NCBI GenBank assembly: GCA_020152595.1
Contig: JAIGNY010002020.1
Span: forward strand, 726,001-790,000
DNA from: Chiridota heheva
Lineage: Eukaryota > Echinodermata > Holothuroidea > Apodida > Chiridotidae
Direction of reading: 5' to 3'
Length of the DNA stretch: 64,000 nucleotides
Below are positions 12,510 to 24,329 of this stretch, in pieces. Each line of letters begins with the position of its first letter. Within the stretch, counting starts at the first letter, position 1. The notes beneath the pieces were generated by a model. The model had not been told where the DNA came from. It made no database searches and saw only the letters and a list, made by a program, of their open reading frames with translations. A program made the translations under genes and the position numbers.

Positions 12510-12965
12510 CCCAGCAGGAAAAACAGTTAAAACCAGTTCAAATAGTTTCAACTGGTCACAAGTTAAAACCAGTTCAACTGTGAATTAGAGACAAGTTTTA
12601 ACTGGTGTGAATTGTTTCAACTGGTGTCAACTGGTCTCAACAGGTATTGTCTCTGGTTTTGACAGGCCTGAAACGTTTTTTTAACTGGTCTGAACTGTTG
12701 TCAACTGGTCTGAACTGTTTTCAACAGTTGTGAAATGGACTTAACAGGTATCGTCTCTGATTTTAACAGGTCTGAACTGTTTTCAACTGGTCTGAACTGT
12801 TTTTAACTGATCTGAACTGCTTTCAACAGATGTCAAATGGTCTTAAGAGGTTTCTCAACAGATCTGAACTGTTTTCAACAGGTGTCAAATGGTCTTAACT
12901 GGTTTTGTCTCTGGTTTTAAGAGAAAGCAACTATTTTTAACAGAAACAACTGTTTCTGGCAGGTC
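12510..12965. repeat. Left subterminal repeat region of the 7.15-kb element
   Basis: Tandem degenerate units of GGTCTGAACTGTTTTCAAC, with AAATGGTCTTAAC and GTCTCTGGTTTTAAC variants, are repeated about ten times at irregular 20-60-bp spacing. Such repeats near the termini commonly serve as transposase binding sites; that role is inferred here. Confidence 0.6.
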
Positions 12966-13723
12966 AGATCTGCATTTGAAAACTTATTTCAAATAAGGAA
13001 TTTTACAAAGATCATTGATCGAATTTCCTTTACTAACTCTGAATCAAATATTACATTGTTTAGAGAAAAAGCAAAAGCAAATTTAAATGAATAAACTCAA
13101 TTGGTTTCTTTTTCTTTTTTCACAAGCTACAGTACTAATATTATGAACTAAGATATAACATGCAAATATTGATTGAAAACATACTTTGGGAATGGCTAGA
13201 ATTTTTTTTACCCTGTAAAATGTCCATAGCCTTTTTGTATTACTAAAAACATAATGAATAAACTACAATTAGGACAATAGAAGTTTTGAACACATACAAA
13301 AAATAAAAGAAATAAAAACCAAGAAAATTTATTTTCAACCTGAAAAATTAATACTTACAATCCAATAACAATTACCTTATACTAAATTATATAACTACAC
13401 ATGCAATAAACTCTTACCTTATTACAAAGCAAGTTGATAAAAAAAAGTGTTTACATACTCTGAATTAAAAGATATGCACATTTGGGCATGGCACGTTTTC
13501 TTATCCTTTGTCAGAAATGTTTTAAACTATTCAGTTTTCACTTTCTGCTCCCAAACTACATGAACTATGAATTAAAAGATGTGCACACTTGGGAATAACA
13601 ATATTTTCTAAACCTTCACCAAAAATGTTTTAAACTTTTGATTTTTTGCTCCTTCCTATTCTATTCTTTTTCCTTTCCCTTTCCTGCTTTTTGTTTTTTA
13701 TTCTTCTAGTCCCATCTTTTTTC
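12966..13723. other. AT-rich interior of the transposon, no gene recognised
   Basis: Low-complexity AT-rich sequence with pyrimidine-rich stretches near 13650-13720. Two related blocks containing ATTAAAAGATRTGCACA occur near 13465 and 13570. Confidence 0.4.
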
Positions 13724-13822
13724 TTACGTCGATGAATGTCCTGCAGCTTCACATTTGTTGAATTTGGAAGCTTGCTGCCCAGCATTTCCCTTGGTCAAGT
13801 CTCCTTGCAGCCTTGAGACATT
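13724..13822 (-). other. Possible terminal coding exon inside the transposon
   Basis: On the minus strand a good acceptor (TTACATATTACTTTTTAG) is followed by 32 codons and a stop: NVSRLQGDLTKGNAGQQASK, FNKCEAAGHSST. The hydrophilic composition and clean acceptor suggest an exon end, but no family is recognised. Confidence 0.3.
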
Positions 13823-13936
13823 CTAAAAAGTAATATGTAAAGATAGAGAAAAGAGAACTGCAGTGAAATTCCAGGAGTGTAGCTATATTGATTTCTACTT
13901 GGTTATTAGGAGAACGCTTATCCATCCCAGACACTT

Positions 13937-14213
13937 ACCGTATGTAACGTAATAAGCGCCCGGGGCTCTTACGAAAATAAAATTGTACCACTGTTTAGGT
14001 CCGAAGCTTCTTCCTAATGAGCACCCATGCTCGGGGCACGTATAATGTGCTATTCAATAAAATGTTTTGAGTTTTGAGCGCACATGCAAAATAAGCAAAG
14101 AATATAACAAAATAATTTAAGCCTTCAAATTAATCAAATGTACTATTCAAAAAATATTGGGTGAGCGCTTAAGTGTTAAGAGCAGGGGAGCTTAATACGT
14201 TAGAATACGGTGT
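13937..14213 (+). mobile_element. MITE-like palindromic element, copy 1
   Basis: It starts TTACCGTATGTAACGTAATA, AGCGCCC and ends AGCTTAATACGTTAGAATAC, GGTG, forming imperfect terminal inverted repeats. It is homologous to the reverse complement of 17130-17446 (shared TTCCTAATRAGC and internal words). It is nested in the 7.15-kb transposon. No coding capacity. Confidence 0.6.
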
Positions 14214-14224
14214 ATCCAGTTTAT

Positions 14225-14420
14225 ATTGCGCAAGCGGATTGGAGTACATGACTCCACATGGAGAGGATACCAGGCTGTCACAGCTTATCTCCCCAGCATC
14301 GCTGGTACTCATTTACAGTTGAGTGGACTGGACCAAGTAGAGTAAAGTGTCTTGCTCAAGAACACAAGTTCTAGTGGGCCCTGGCTGTAAATTGGAATCA
14401 GTATGCTAGCTAATGCGCAT
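14225..14420 (+). repeat. Dispersed repeat with CTTGCTCAAGAACACAAG motif
   Basis: The stretch GGTACTCATTTACAGTTGAG, TGGACTGGACCAAGTAGAGT, AAAGTGTCTTGCTCAAGAAC resembles a repeat family I have seen across many animal genomes (consensus cttgcccaaggacac). Family name and boundaries are not established here. Confidence 0.4.
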
Positions 14421-15545
14421 GACGCAATTCAACCAAATTGGTTTTTCCTATGTAGCCTAACACTAATGACCCTTATGGTTGCCATTGCAAGTGTGGCCTA
14501 TACAAGACTCAAAATCAACATCATTTTATAACAAGCCCAACAAATTTACTTGCTTAAAATTTCACTTCGATATCTGTTTTCCTAAGTTTTCCTAATTTCA
14601 TTACTATTTCAAGAGTTGCATTTCGTTGTCATTGTTTGGAAGTCCCAAAAGTGAAAAAGAAATATAACTACTGTACTCTAACCCTGATGTTCTATGACGT
14701 AACTCTACACTTGTAGAAAGTTAGTGCAAGCATAGGCGTAGGAGGCGGGGTGGGGCTGGGGCTGCCCAACAAAATGAAATTTTCACAACAAACGCGGACC
14801 GCGAAGTAGCCAAAAAGGGTACTTGAAAAAAGTGGTCCGCGATTTCAAAAGAAAGGGGTGTTGAACCAATGGGTTGAATTCTTCATCCCACTCATTTCCA
14901 CAAGGTAATTTTACCAGCCGGCGGTCACTTAAGGCCTAAAATCAGTGCCTAATTTCACGCCCTTGTTGGAAAACTCATAGTCATATCAATTAGTTTGCTA
15001 CTTTAACATCGAACGCAGAGAGGTCGAACTTAAATTGCATCCTATTTAAGGAAGGTTTTTATGATGAATTTAGTGAAAATAAAGTTTGACAATTATAACT
15101 TTTTAAGACAACGGAGATCACGCTGAAGTTATCAAAAGGTGAGAAAGTCTTAATAAGGGGACGGGGTGATTCTGGAGGGGAATATTCCAAGGATAGGGGG
15201 TATTTTCATTTAGTGATGGCAAGCATGGGTGTACCTTTACGGGAGAGTGCCACCGCCGCGCACCCTCTGATGTAACTAAAGGAAATCAATACTTTAAAAA
15301 AAAGATTAAAAAATAAGTTGCAATGATGTAAGTTTTTAAAGCCCTCCGAAATCAATAGTTTAAAAAAAAAACTCTTGTAAAAACTTGCTATTATGATATG
15401 TACATTAACATGTTGAAAATTGGGGATGTTGTTTTTTATATTTTTCTTGGGCAAGTCGTTACAGAACCCCCCCTATTATGGTATGTACATTAACATGTGG
15501 AAAAAAATCAAATTAGGCTCATACGCCCATGAGTGCAAGCATAAG

Positions 15546-15707
15546 CTAATTATAACAGTGCCTTCCATCCTCTGAAGCATCACCGATATTATCATTGGTG
15601 GAAGTTGCTGATGGTTCTGGAAGGCTTCTTTCCTCCATCATTTTGGAAGTAGATGATGATGCACCGAGGTCAGATTTTAACTTCTTCTTTGGCAGTTTGG
15701 TGGAGTA
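15546..15707 (-). other. Possible coding exon inside the transposon
   Basis: An open minus-strand frame of 53 codons ending in TAG reads STKLPKKKLKSDLGASSSTS, KMMEERSLPEPSATSTNDNI, GDASEDGRHCYN. The basic LPKKKLK stretch could be a nuclear localisation signal, followed by an acidic/serine-rich tail. A stop lies just upstream in frame and no start codon is present, so it is at best an exon fragment. Confidence 0.25.
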
Positions 15708-16772
15708 TTACCCTGAGAATACAGCATACAGTAGGTTTCTGATCTGAAAGACGTGAATACATGATTACTTCCAGAGCAAATTATTTTGTGAATCTATTAA
15801 CTTTCTTCGTAGAAAATTTAGGAATACTTACAAAATTTAGGAATACTTACCTGGTTAAGTTGTATGACTAATTATCTTCACTCTTTAATGAAATTTGTTG
15901 GGAGTGAATATATGTGACAAGACATGTAAAAAAAACTGTTAATTTACACATCACATTTATTTCATTTTTTTACTAAATAAATTTTTCTTGCACATTTTCA
16001 TGCTTCAAAATTGACAAATAAAATAGTAACATATTAATATCAATAACTCTTGAATTGGATTTGAAATCATACACATAAAAATATAGTATGGATTTAGGGG
16101 AAATGCAGTTATCATATAAAAAGAAGAAAGTGTAGCCAAACAATATCAAATGTTGCACCATGGGGTGCTACCTCTTTAGTTACTGCACTAAATAACAAAT
16201 TCCAGTTGGAAAAGGAATTACACCATTCTTAAAGGAGCTAGTGGCTGATAAACGATGGTGTATTTAATGTACTACAACAGTGACTCCAGGTGGACAAATA
16301 CATAATTATTCTACTTGCTGTATACATTTTGTGGAAAGGTGTAAGAACACCCCCACTTTTTGGCCGCCAGATTCTTAAAAACCTAGGTTATTCTTTTCTG
16401 GTAGGGCAGTCAGCTAAGTGACGTCTTGCAGTAGCTGACCTTAGCAAGTTAAAGTAAATGTCTCGACCAATAAATACACTCAGAAGTGAGCACCGCCGTA
16501 CTGTATGTGGGATCGATAACATCACAGAATTCTCACAATCAAAATTGAAAACCGGAAGTGACGTTATATCTATACGGCGCTGCTCATTTCTGAATTTTTT
16601 TAAGGGACAATAACAAATGTAATTTATGTAGCCATACACATTCTCTTGAAAGGTTACAACATTTACAGTAAAGACAAATGCAGGGACTTTGTTGTTATGT
16701 GTCCGTGTAAGCTTTTTTTGTCCATAGAGCTCCATGGAAGAACATGAAGATGGTATGAGGCAGTTAACTTAC

Positions 16773-16935
16773 CATGTTTCTTTAGCTTGCGCAGGAGCTG
16801 ATCCTTTGAACTCGAATGTCTCCTTTCGTAATGTATGTGTATGTTTGTCTTTTCTGGATCTGCTTCATCCCTTGATGAGTTAAGCTCCTGCTTACAATAC
16901 TCCCATGTGTTTGGTCGCATCACCAAACCACTCAC
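16773..16935 (-). other. Possible coding exon with canonical donor inside the transposon
   Basis: The minus-strand frame reads MRPNTWEYCKQELNSSRDEA, DPEKTNIHIHYERRHSSSKD, QLLRKLKKHG and ends at a canonical GTAAGT donor (GT at 16772-16771). Immediately upstream the neighbouring frame (VTTLHCEWFGDATKHMG) is also protein-like, suggesting a frameshift. The family is not recognised. It may be part of a degraded transposase or a captured host exon. Confidence 0.3.
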
Positions 16936-17129
16936 AATGTAGTGTAGTTACAGGAGGACTAAACAGAGGAACTCCCTTCTCTTCCTTTCGCTCATTATTT
17001 TCTTTAGCTTTGTTGACGTTAAAGCTTCCAGTTTTGTTTATAGTTTTTTTAAATATGATTAAACAAGATTTGAATGTTGTAAGGGAATCACTGTATTTTA
17101 ATTGCACATCTTGAATAATATTTCAATTA

Positions 17130-17446
17130 CCGTATGCGACGTATTAAGCGCCCCTGCTCTAATAAGCGCCAACCCAACATTTGTTTACTGATATCATAAT
17201 CTATTTGATTAATATAATACTTAATATAAGACTTTAATAACTCAAATTAAGTTTTGTTACATTCTTTACTTATTGTGTGACGCTCACAATGTTTTTGTGT
17301 TGGTTATTATGGGGCTAGTGCACATATATGTACAGGGCAGTTCAAATAGCACCCTGGGCGCTTATTAGGAAGCACCTTTGGGCCTAAAAAGTGCTGCAAT
17401 TTCATTTACATAAACGCCTTGGGAACTTATTACGTCGCTTACAGTA
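17130..17446 (-). mobile_element. MITE-like palindromic element, copy 2 (inverted relative to copy 1)
   Basis: It begins TACCGTATGCGACGTATTAA, GCGCCCC and ends AACTTATTACGTCGCTTACA, GTAT: terminal inverted repeats related to those of 13937-14213. The internal segment GCGCTTATTAGGAAGCACC matches copy 1 only after reverse complementation. Confidence 0.6.
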
Positions 17447-17449
17447 TAT

Positions 17450-19394
17450 AAATAAACAATACTGTAGTTCATCATTACCATTTTTTAGAGCTTTGATTGT
17501 TTAGCGTATGCACGCTAAACATTCGCAAGTGCCCTAAACATTTACAAATTATTGAATTGTGAGTAAACATTTTTCATAGTCAAGTCTTGCCGTTGAAAAT
17601 CAATATGATTGATCCAAATCACACACACATTTGGCTGATAATATTCCAATTAATGACTTTTACAAACTGTAAAACAGATAAACATAATCCTTTTTAAATG
17701 CAAGAATCGCCAATGCGCAATAATCCCCTATAAATGGAGATATTTTGCACTTTAGGCCAGACCTCAACACAAATTTGATTATCAATCTCCAGTAGTTTGC
17801 TAACTCACAAGAGTCACAGCGGTTGAATTCATATACTGTAGGCCACACTTGTAGGCCACACTTATTATTGTTAGGCTGCATAGGAAAAACCTCAAACTTT
17901 GTTAAATCTTTATTTTTATTTAAAGACTCTTGCATCCATGAAACTCTAAAAAATTGCATGCAACATAAATTCCTTAAAAATCTATTCCCTGAAAGAAAAA
18001 AAAAAAGAAAAAAAACTTTACACTCGTGGAGCCAGCTCCGCACTCAAAATTAAAAGACAAAGGAAACACTACAAATATATTTGCCAAATTGAACTTTGGG
18101 TCGTTCTTAAAATGACAAGCGGAGCCGCTCAAGGATGTATATGTGCAGTATGAGTAAAAAATTCCTATCCCAAGCACAGAACCATTATAGATTCTCCTGG
18201 TGTATGTATGAGATTATGCAAAAATAACCATCACAAGCATAATTTCATCCCAAAAGTCCACAGAGCCACACCAGAGGGTATCGATAGGTATTTGGTAAAT
18301 TCATTCCAAAATTCCACCGAGCCAAAACGGGAATGTCTGCTTAAAAATATTGCAAAAGATGAATTCATTCATACCTAATAGTAACAGGGTATGCTGCAAC
18401 TAGGCCTAAGCCTACAACCCCCTCCCCTCCCCCGCAAATCCCATATCATGATCCCGGAGGCTCAATCCCAAACCACGGGATGAGTCGTTTTGAACAAGCT
18501 GACAAGTGTTGGCAGTTGCAAGTGGTGGTACAATACTAATTAATACACCAGGCCTACTAAGAGTGTGATAACACTACAACGTCACAATTCTCAAATTTTA
18601 GGTTTTTGATAGGTAGGGGCCTACTAAACTGCAAGTATCAAACGTGGAGGCAAATGAGACTTTTATTCAAATTTAATTTTATTGATATTTTGTAATTGTA
18701 CCCCACAAATAAATATTTACATTCTTTTGTTCCCATAAACTTTTTGGAAAATATTTCAACTTCCTTTTTCGTTTTTGGACAATTTTCTTTAATTTTGAGA
18801 AGGGGAAATCAAAGTTTTAAACTTCAAATCTATCTATCTATCCTCCCTCTCCCGTTAAATCCCCCTCTTTCCCCAACACTTCTCCTTCTCTCCCTTCCCG
18901 CCCAAACAATGTACATATTGCAGCGGCGTATAAAGATATTGTACATCGGGGGCCAGATTTAATTTTTGTCCAAAAAGGCAAACCTACAAAAATGTAAGTC
19001 TTTTATCAAGGTAAAACTATATGTATAGGGGAGTGGGAGAGGAGGGGATAACATGATTATTTTCCCGAAAATTGATTTAGGACAATAAACAAAAATTAAA
19101 GCAGATTTAACAAGAATTTATGCAAATTTTACGAAAATTGAAGCAAATTTCCAAAAAATAAGGCAAATTTGCGAAAATGAAATAAATTTTCCGAAATTTA
19201 CCACAAATTTTCCAAAAATAAAGACAATTTCACAAAAATTTAAAGAAATTTTGCTAGATTTGATGCAATTTTCCTAAAAATGAAGAAAAAATCCTGAAAA
19301 TTAAGGACATTTTACGAAAATTGATGCACATTTTCAGGTGTAAAATATATTTTCCAACTGGAAATCAGAATTTCCATTCCGGAGAAAATTTCCA
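17450..19394. other. Transposon interior, no gene recognised
   Basis: AT-rich sequence. 19070-19330 consists of degenerate 20-21-bp repeats of the AAATTTTCCGAAAATTGAAG type, also seen elsewhere in the window. The small ORFs at 17660-18177 and 18696-18962 show no recognisable motif. Confidence 0.4.
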
Positions 19395-19661
19395 GTCAAG
19401 ACTAGCTAGTTTTAACAGGGACTTGTAAAAGTCCTTGTTGAAAACAATAAATGCCTGTTGATTCCAGTTAAACATAACTGGTTTTAACAGGGATTTGCAA
19501 TAGTCCCTGTTTAAAAAAATAAATGCCTATTGATTCCAGTTAAACCTATCTCGTTTTAACAGGTGATGTGTTCATTACCAGTTAAAAACAGTTATGACCT
19601 GTTAAAAACTGTTGAGACTAGTTAAAAACAGTATGCATTCCAACTGTTTTTTTCTGCTGGG
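19395..19661. repeat. Right subterminal repeat region of the 7.15-kb element
   Basis: A 70-odd-bp unit (GGTTTTAACAGGGATTTG, then AATAAATGCCTRTTGATTCC, then AGTTAAAC) is repeated two to three times, followed by dense AGTTAAAAACAG and CTGTTAAAA words up to the terminus. Confidence 0.65.
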
Positions 19662-22545
19662 TCCTCTCTCATTGAATGTAAGAATGCCATGTTAAAGAGC
19701 AACCCTCTCATTGAATGTCAGAATGTCATTTAAAAGAGCATCCATTCTCATTGAATGTCATTAAAAAGAGCAACACCTCATTGCATGTCAGAATGTCATT
19801 TAAAAGAGCAACCCCCTCATTGAATGTCAGAATGTCATTTAAAAGAGAATCCACTCTCATTTAATGTCAGAATGTCATTTAAAGAAGCATCCCCTCTTAT
19901 TGAATGTCAGAATGTTGTTTAAAAGAGCATCCCCTGTTATTCAATGTCAGAATGGTAGTTAAAAGAGCAACCCCTCTCACTGAATGTCAGAGTGCCATTT
20001 TAAAGAGCAACCCCACAAAGTTAATGTCATTTAAAAGGGCAACACCTCTCATTGAATGTCAGAATGTTATTTACAAGACCAACCCCGCTCATTGAATGTC
20101 ATTCAAAAAAGCATACACTCTTAATGAATTTCATAATGTCATTTGAAAGAGCAACCCATCATTGCATGTCAGAATGTCATTTAAAAGAGCAACCCCTCAT
20201 TGAATGTCATTTAAAAGAGCATACACTTTCAATGAAAGTCCGAATGTCATTTAAAAGAGCATCGCTTCTCATTGAAAGTCAGAATGTCATTTCAAAGAGC
20301 AACGCCACTTATTGATTGTCAAAATGGTAAAAGAGCAGCTCCTCTAATTGAATGTCAAACTGTTAATAAAAAGATCAACCCTCTCATGTAATGTCAGAAT
20401 ACTATGTTAACGAGCAACCCTTTTTATTGAATGTCATAAATTCATTTAAAAGTGCAACCCCTCTCATTGAATGTTAGAATGTCATTCAAAAGAGGAATCT
20501 TTCTCATTGAATGTCATAATGTCAATTAAAAGAGCATCCTCTCTCATTGAATGACAGAATGTCATTTAAAAAAGCAACCCTTTTCATTGAATGTCATAAT
20601 GCCATTTCAAAGAGCAACCCTTCTCATGAAATGTCGGAATTTCATTTAACTTCAAGCAACCCCTCTCATTGAATGTCAGAATGTCATTAAAAAGAGCAAC
20701 CCCTCTCATTGAATGTCAGAATGTCAGTTAAAAGAGAATTCACTCTCATTTAATGTTAGAATGTCATTTAAAAGAGCATCCTCTCTTCTTGAATGTCAGA
20801 ATGTCATTTAAACGAGCATCTCCTTTTTATTAAATATCAAAATGTCAGCCAAAAGAGCATCCCCTCTCATTGAATGTCAGAATGTAATTTAAAAGAGCAA
20901 CCTCTGGTTGAATGTCATTTTCAAGACCGACCCCTTGCATTGAATGTCAGAATTCAGTTAAAAGAGCACCCCCTGTAATTAAATGTGAGAATATCATTTA
21001 AAAGAGCAAGCCCTCTCATTTAATGTCATTTAAAAGAGCAACCCCTCTTATTTAATGTCCTTTAAAAGAGCATACACTCTCATTTTATGACAGAATGTCA
21101 GTTTAAAGAGCATCCCCTCTCATTGAATGTCAAATGGCATTTCAAAGAGCAACCCCTTTTAATGAATGTCAGAAGTTCAAAGAGCAACCCCTCTCATTGA
21201 ATGTCAGAATACTATGTTAACGAGCAACCCTTTTTATTATGTCATACATTCATTTAAAAGAGCAACCCTCTCATTGAATGTTAGAATGTCCCCTCTCATT
21301 GAATGTCAGAATGTCAGCAACCCCTCTCATTGAATGTCAGAATGTCAGTTAAAAGAGCAACCCATCATTGCATGTCAGAATGTCATTTAAAACTGCAACC
21401 TCTCATTGTATGTCATTTAAAGAGCATACACTTTCAATGAAAGTCCGAATGTCATTTAAAAGAGCATCGCTTCTCATTGAAAGTCAGAATGTCATTTCAA
21501 AGAGCAACGCCACTTATTGATTGTCAAAATGGTAAAAGAGCAGCTCCTCTAATTGAATGTCAAACTGTTAATAAAAAGATCAACCCTCTCATGCAATGCC
21601 AGAATACTATGTTAACGAGCAGCCCTTTTTATTGAATGTCATAAATTCATTTAAAAGTGCAACCCCTCTCATTGAATGTTAGAATGTCATTCAAAAGAAG
21701 AATCTTTCTCATTGAATGTCATAATGTCAATTAAAAGAGCATCCCCTCTCATTGAATGACAGAATGTCATTTAAAAAAGCAACCCTTCTCATTGAATGTC
21801 ATAATGCCATTTCAAAGAGCAACCCTTCTCATGAAATGTCAGAATTTCATTTAAAAAAGCAACCCCTCTCATTGAATGTCAGAATGTCATTGAAAAGAGC
21901 AACCCCTCTCATTGAATGTCAGAATGTCAGTTAAAAGAGAATTCACTCTCATTTAATGTTAGGATGTCGTTGAAAAGAGCATCCTCTCTTCTTGAATGTC
22001 AGAATGTCATTTAAACGAGCATCTCCTTTTATTGAATATCAAAATGTCAGTCAAAAGAGCATCCCCTCTCATTGAATGTCAGAATGTCATTTAAAAGAGC
22101 AACCTCTCATTGAATGTCATTTTCAAGACCGACCCCTTGCATTGAATGTCAGAATTCAGTTAAAAGAGCATCCCCTGTAATTAAATGTGAGAATATCATT
22201 TAAAAGAGCAACCCCTCTCATTTAATGTCATTTAAAAGAGCAACCCCTCACATTTAATGTCCTTTAAAAGAGCATACACTCTCATTTTATGACAGAATGT
22301 CAGTTTAAAAAGCATCCCCTCTCATTGAATGTCAGAATGGCATTTCAAAGAGCAACCCCTTTTAATGAATGTCAGAAGTTCAAAGAGCAACCCCTCTCAT
22401 TGAATGCCAGACTGTCATTAAAAGAGTATCCTCACATTGAATGTCAGAATGTCATTGAAAGAGCATCCTCTCTCATTGAATGTCAGAATGTCATTTAAAC
22501 CTCTCATTGAATGCCAGAATGTCATTTAAAAAAAGCAACCCCTCT
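19662..22545. repeat. 40-bp minisatellite, right part of the array
   Basis: This is the same 40-bp unit as at 9656-12509, resumed after the 7.15-kb insertion. A higher-order duplication is clear: an idiosyncratic block starting AAGTCCGAATGTCATTTAAA near 20238 (with GCATCGCTTCTC, GCAACGCCACTTATTG and AAATGGTAAAAGAGCAGC variants) recurs near 21443, about 1.2 kb later. The array ends at about 22545 in CAACCCCTCTCC. Confidence 0.95.
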
Positions 22546-22549
22546 CCTT

Positions 22550-24250
22550 ACATGCAAATCCATCATATAGTATGTTAAGTATTTAATTACAGTGCCTTGT
22601 GACATCTGAACATACAAGCAGTTGATAGTACTAATGTATAAACTAATAGAATACGCATTCAGTGGTCTCCTTTCTATTTACTAACTTGAACGCACACTGA
22701 CCCACAGATTTTTGTCACAGTTGACTGATTAGTATTCATTGATATGTCACAATTGGCCTAGTTGTCTAAGAAAATACTTCATTGTGCAGTTTTGCTGTAG
22801 TCTGTTAATGTTCCCATGAAAATTCCGTGATGCACAACAGATAGTCGTATAGTAGTTGTGAGTTTTTCTTAATACAGTGCGGACAGTGCGGTGACCTGCA
22901 GAAAAGATCTTCTTTTGAAATAAATTTGGTAAGTTTCTTTTAACTTTACAATTCCCTGCTTAATCTATTTTTAAACAGGTTGCTTCCATGTTTAACAAAC
23001 TTCCTTGACGTTCCTCGTGTAAGCCCGACTTAATTATCACTTATAGATAACATATTTACTAATGTAACAAATAATAACACTCTGTCTAATTCTTACTGAT
23101 CACTTATCAGTTTAATTTGTAAAAATTATACTCAAAATAGATCAACCTGAAGCGAAAGAAAAACTTTTAAAGTTGGTATTTTTCGTAGATATAAATGGTT
23201 TTACTCAAACCTTCAGAAGGTTGGGAATGTTGAATGGAGTCCCATGCAGTGTTTCTCGACGACACTACTAATTCCTCTTACAAACTTTGTGTCGTGCCTT
23301 ATACCATAGACCTTAGATTATTGGAAGGCCAAACCCATCCTTTGCTCCATATATGAAATATTTTATTTACTTTTCAAATTACTGAAGGGGACTGGATGGG
23401 GGTTGGGGGGGGGGGGAGGCGGGTCTATTACCACGCCGACTACATGGGCTCCTTCGGCCCTGAATACCCATGGGTAACCATAGGCATTGTTATTTCACCT
23501 TTAAAGAAATACAAACTCTATCAAATGTACCTTAGAAATCCTTTAGATGCAAATAAGTCTAATTGTCATAGATAAATTAAATCATGGCCTTCGCATAGCA
23601 AAGAAAAATCATCTTGACATAAATTTGAGAAAGTACAACACGATGCCAAAAGTATTCATGGTCAATTATAAATAACTTACTTTATAAGGAAAAAGCTAGA
23701 TTAGCTGTTAACGATACTTTCAAAGATAATAACATCCAAATACCAAACGCATATGCTAATATCTCAAAAATAAAACTCACAATCCACTCTCTTTTTTCTT
23801 TTTCCAACGACCCAAATGGATGTTTATTCCTCACTTATTCTTTCCCAGACGATACCAATATTTGTATTTATTGTGACAAGCTTTATAAATAACATACAAC
23901 AATGAGTTTGTAATGAGCTTGATGTTTTGAACAACTGGTTTACCGCTAAGAAATTATATATTATTATTAATAAACCAATGTAGTATTTAGTAATATAGAG
24001 AAAATAATATTACGATATTTGGTCCGTATAATCAGAATATTTGGTGAGGATGTTGTGATATCCTATGTAAAAAAAGATGCTGATTTAAAAACATTGACTT
24101 ATGAACTGTGCCAGCATTGCCATGTGGCCACCTTTTTGTCAAAGACTGACCAAAATTATTTGACAAATCTTGTTTAAATATAATTTGAATTTTTGATAAT
24201 ATAACTTTTATCTGTAAAATGGTACTGAAACAACTAAACGTATAAGAACA
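22550..24250. other. No gene recognised
   Basis: AT-rich intergenic sequence with a G run near 23397-23425. A short fragment near 23530-24000 could be the relic of a LINE or other ORF but shows no usable motif. Confidence 0.4.
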
Positions 24251-24329
24251 CAACATTCAAAGAATTACGATAAAACAAAAATGCTTCCAATCCAAATTAA
24301 CACCAGAGTCACGTGGGAGTCCTTTTGGT

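Larger units (their letters stand above)
12510..19661. mobile_element. 7.15-kb DNA transposon-like element inserted in the minisatellite
   Basis: The ends are inverted: CCCAGCAGGAAAAACAGTT at the left, and at the right the reverse complement of CCCAGCAGAAAAAAACAGTT. The insertion falls inside a 40-bp repeat unit: AGAGCATC on the left and TCCTCTCTCATTG on the right rejoin to a normal unit if TC (or TCC) is the duplicated target site. Inside each end lie several hundred bases rich in the word TTTTAACAG and its complement. The interior has no long ORF. Three exon-like islands on the minus strand (16773-16935, 15546-15707, 13724-13822) might be remnants of a spliced transposase gene. Two copies of a small MITE are nested at 13937-14213 and 17130-17446. 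Superfamily not recognised. Confidence 0.75.

Noticed and set aside
19904-22498. Several ORFs with LIECQNVI and LSLNVRMS repeats
   Set aside because: They are fragments of the 40-bp minisatellite, broken by unit-length changes.
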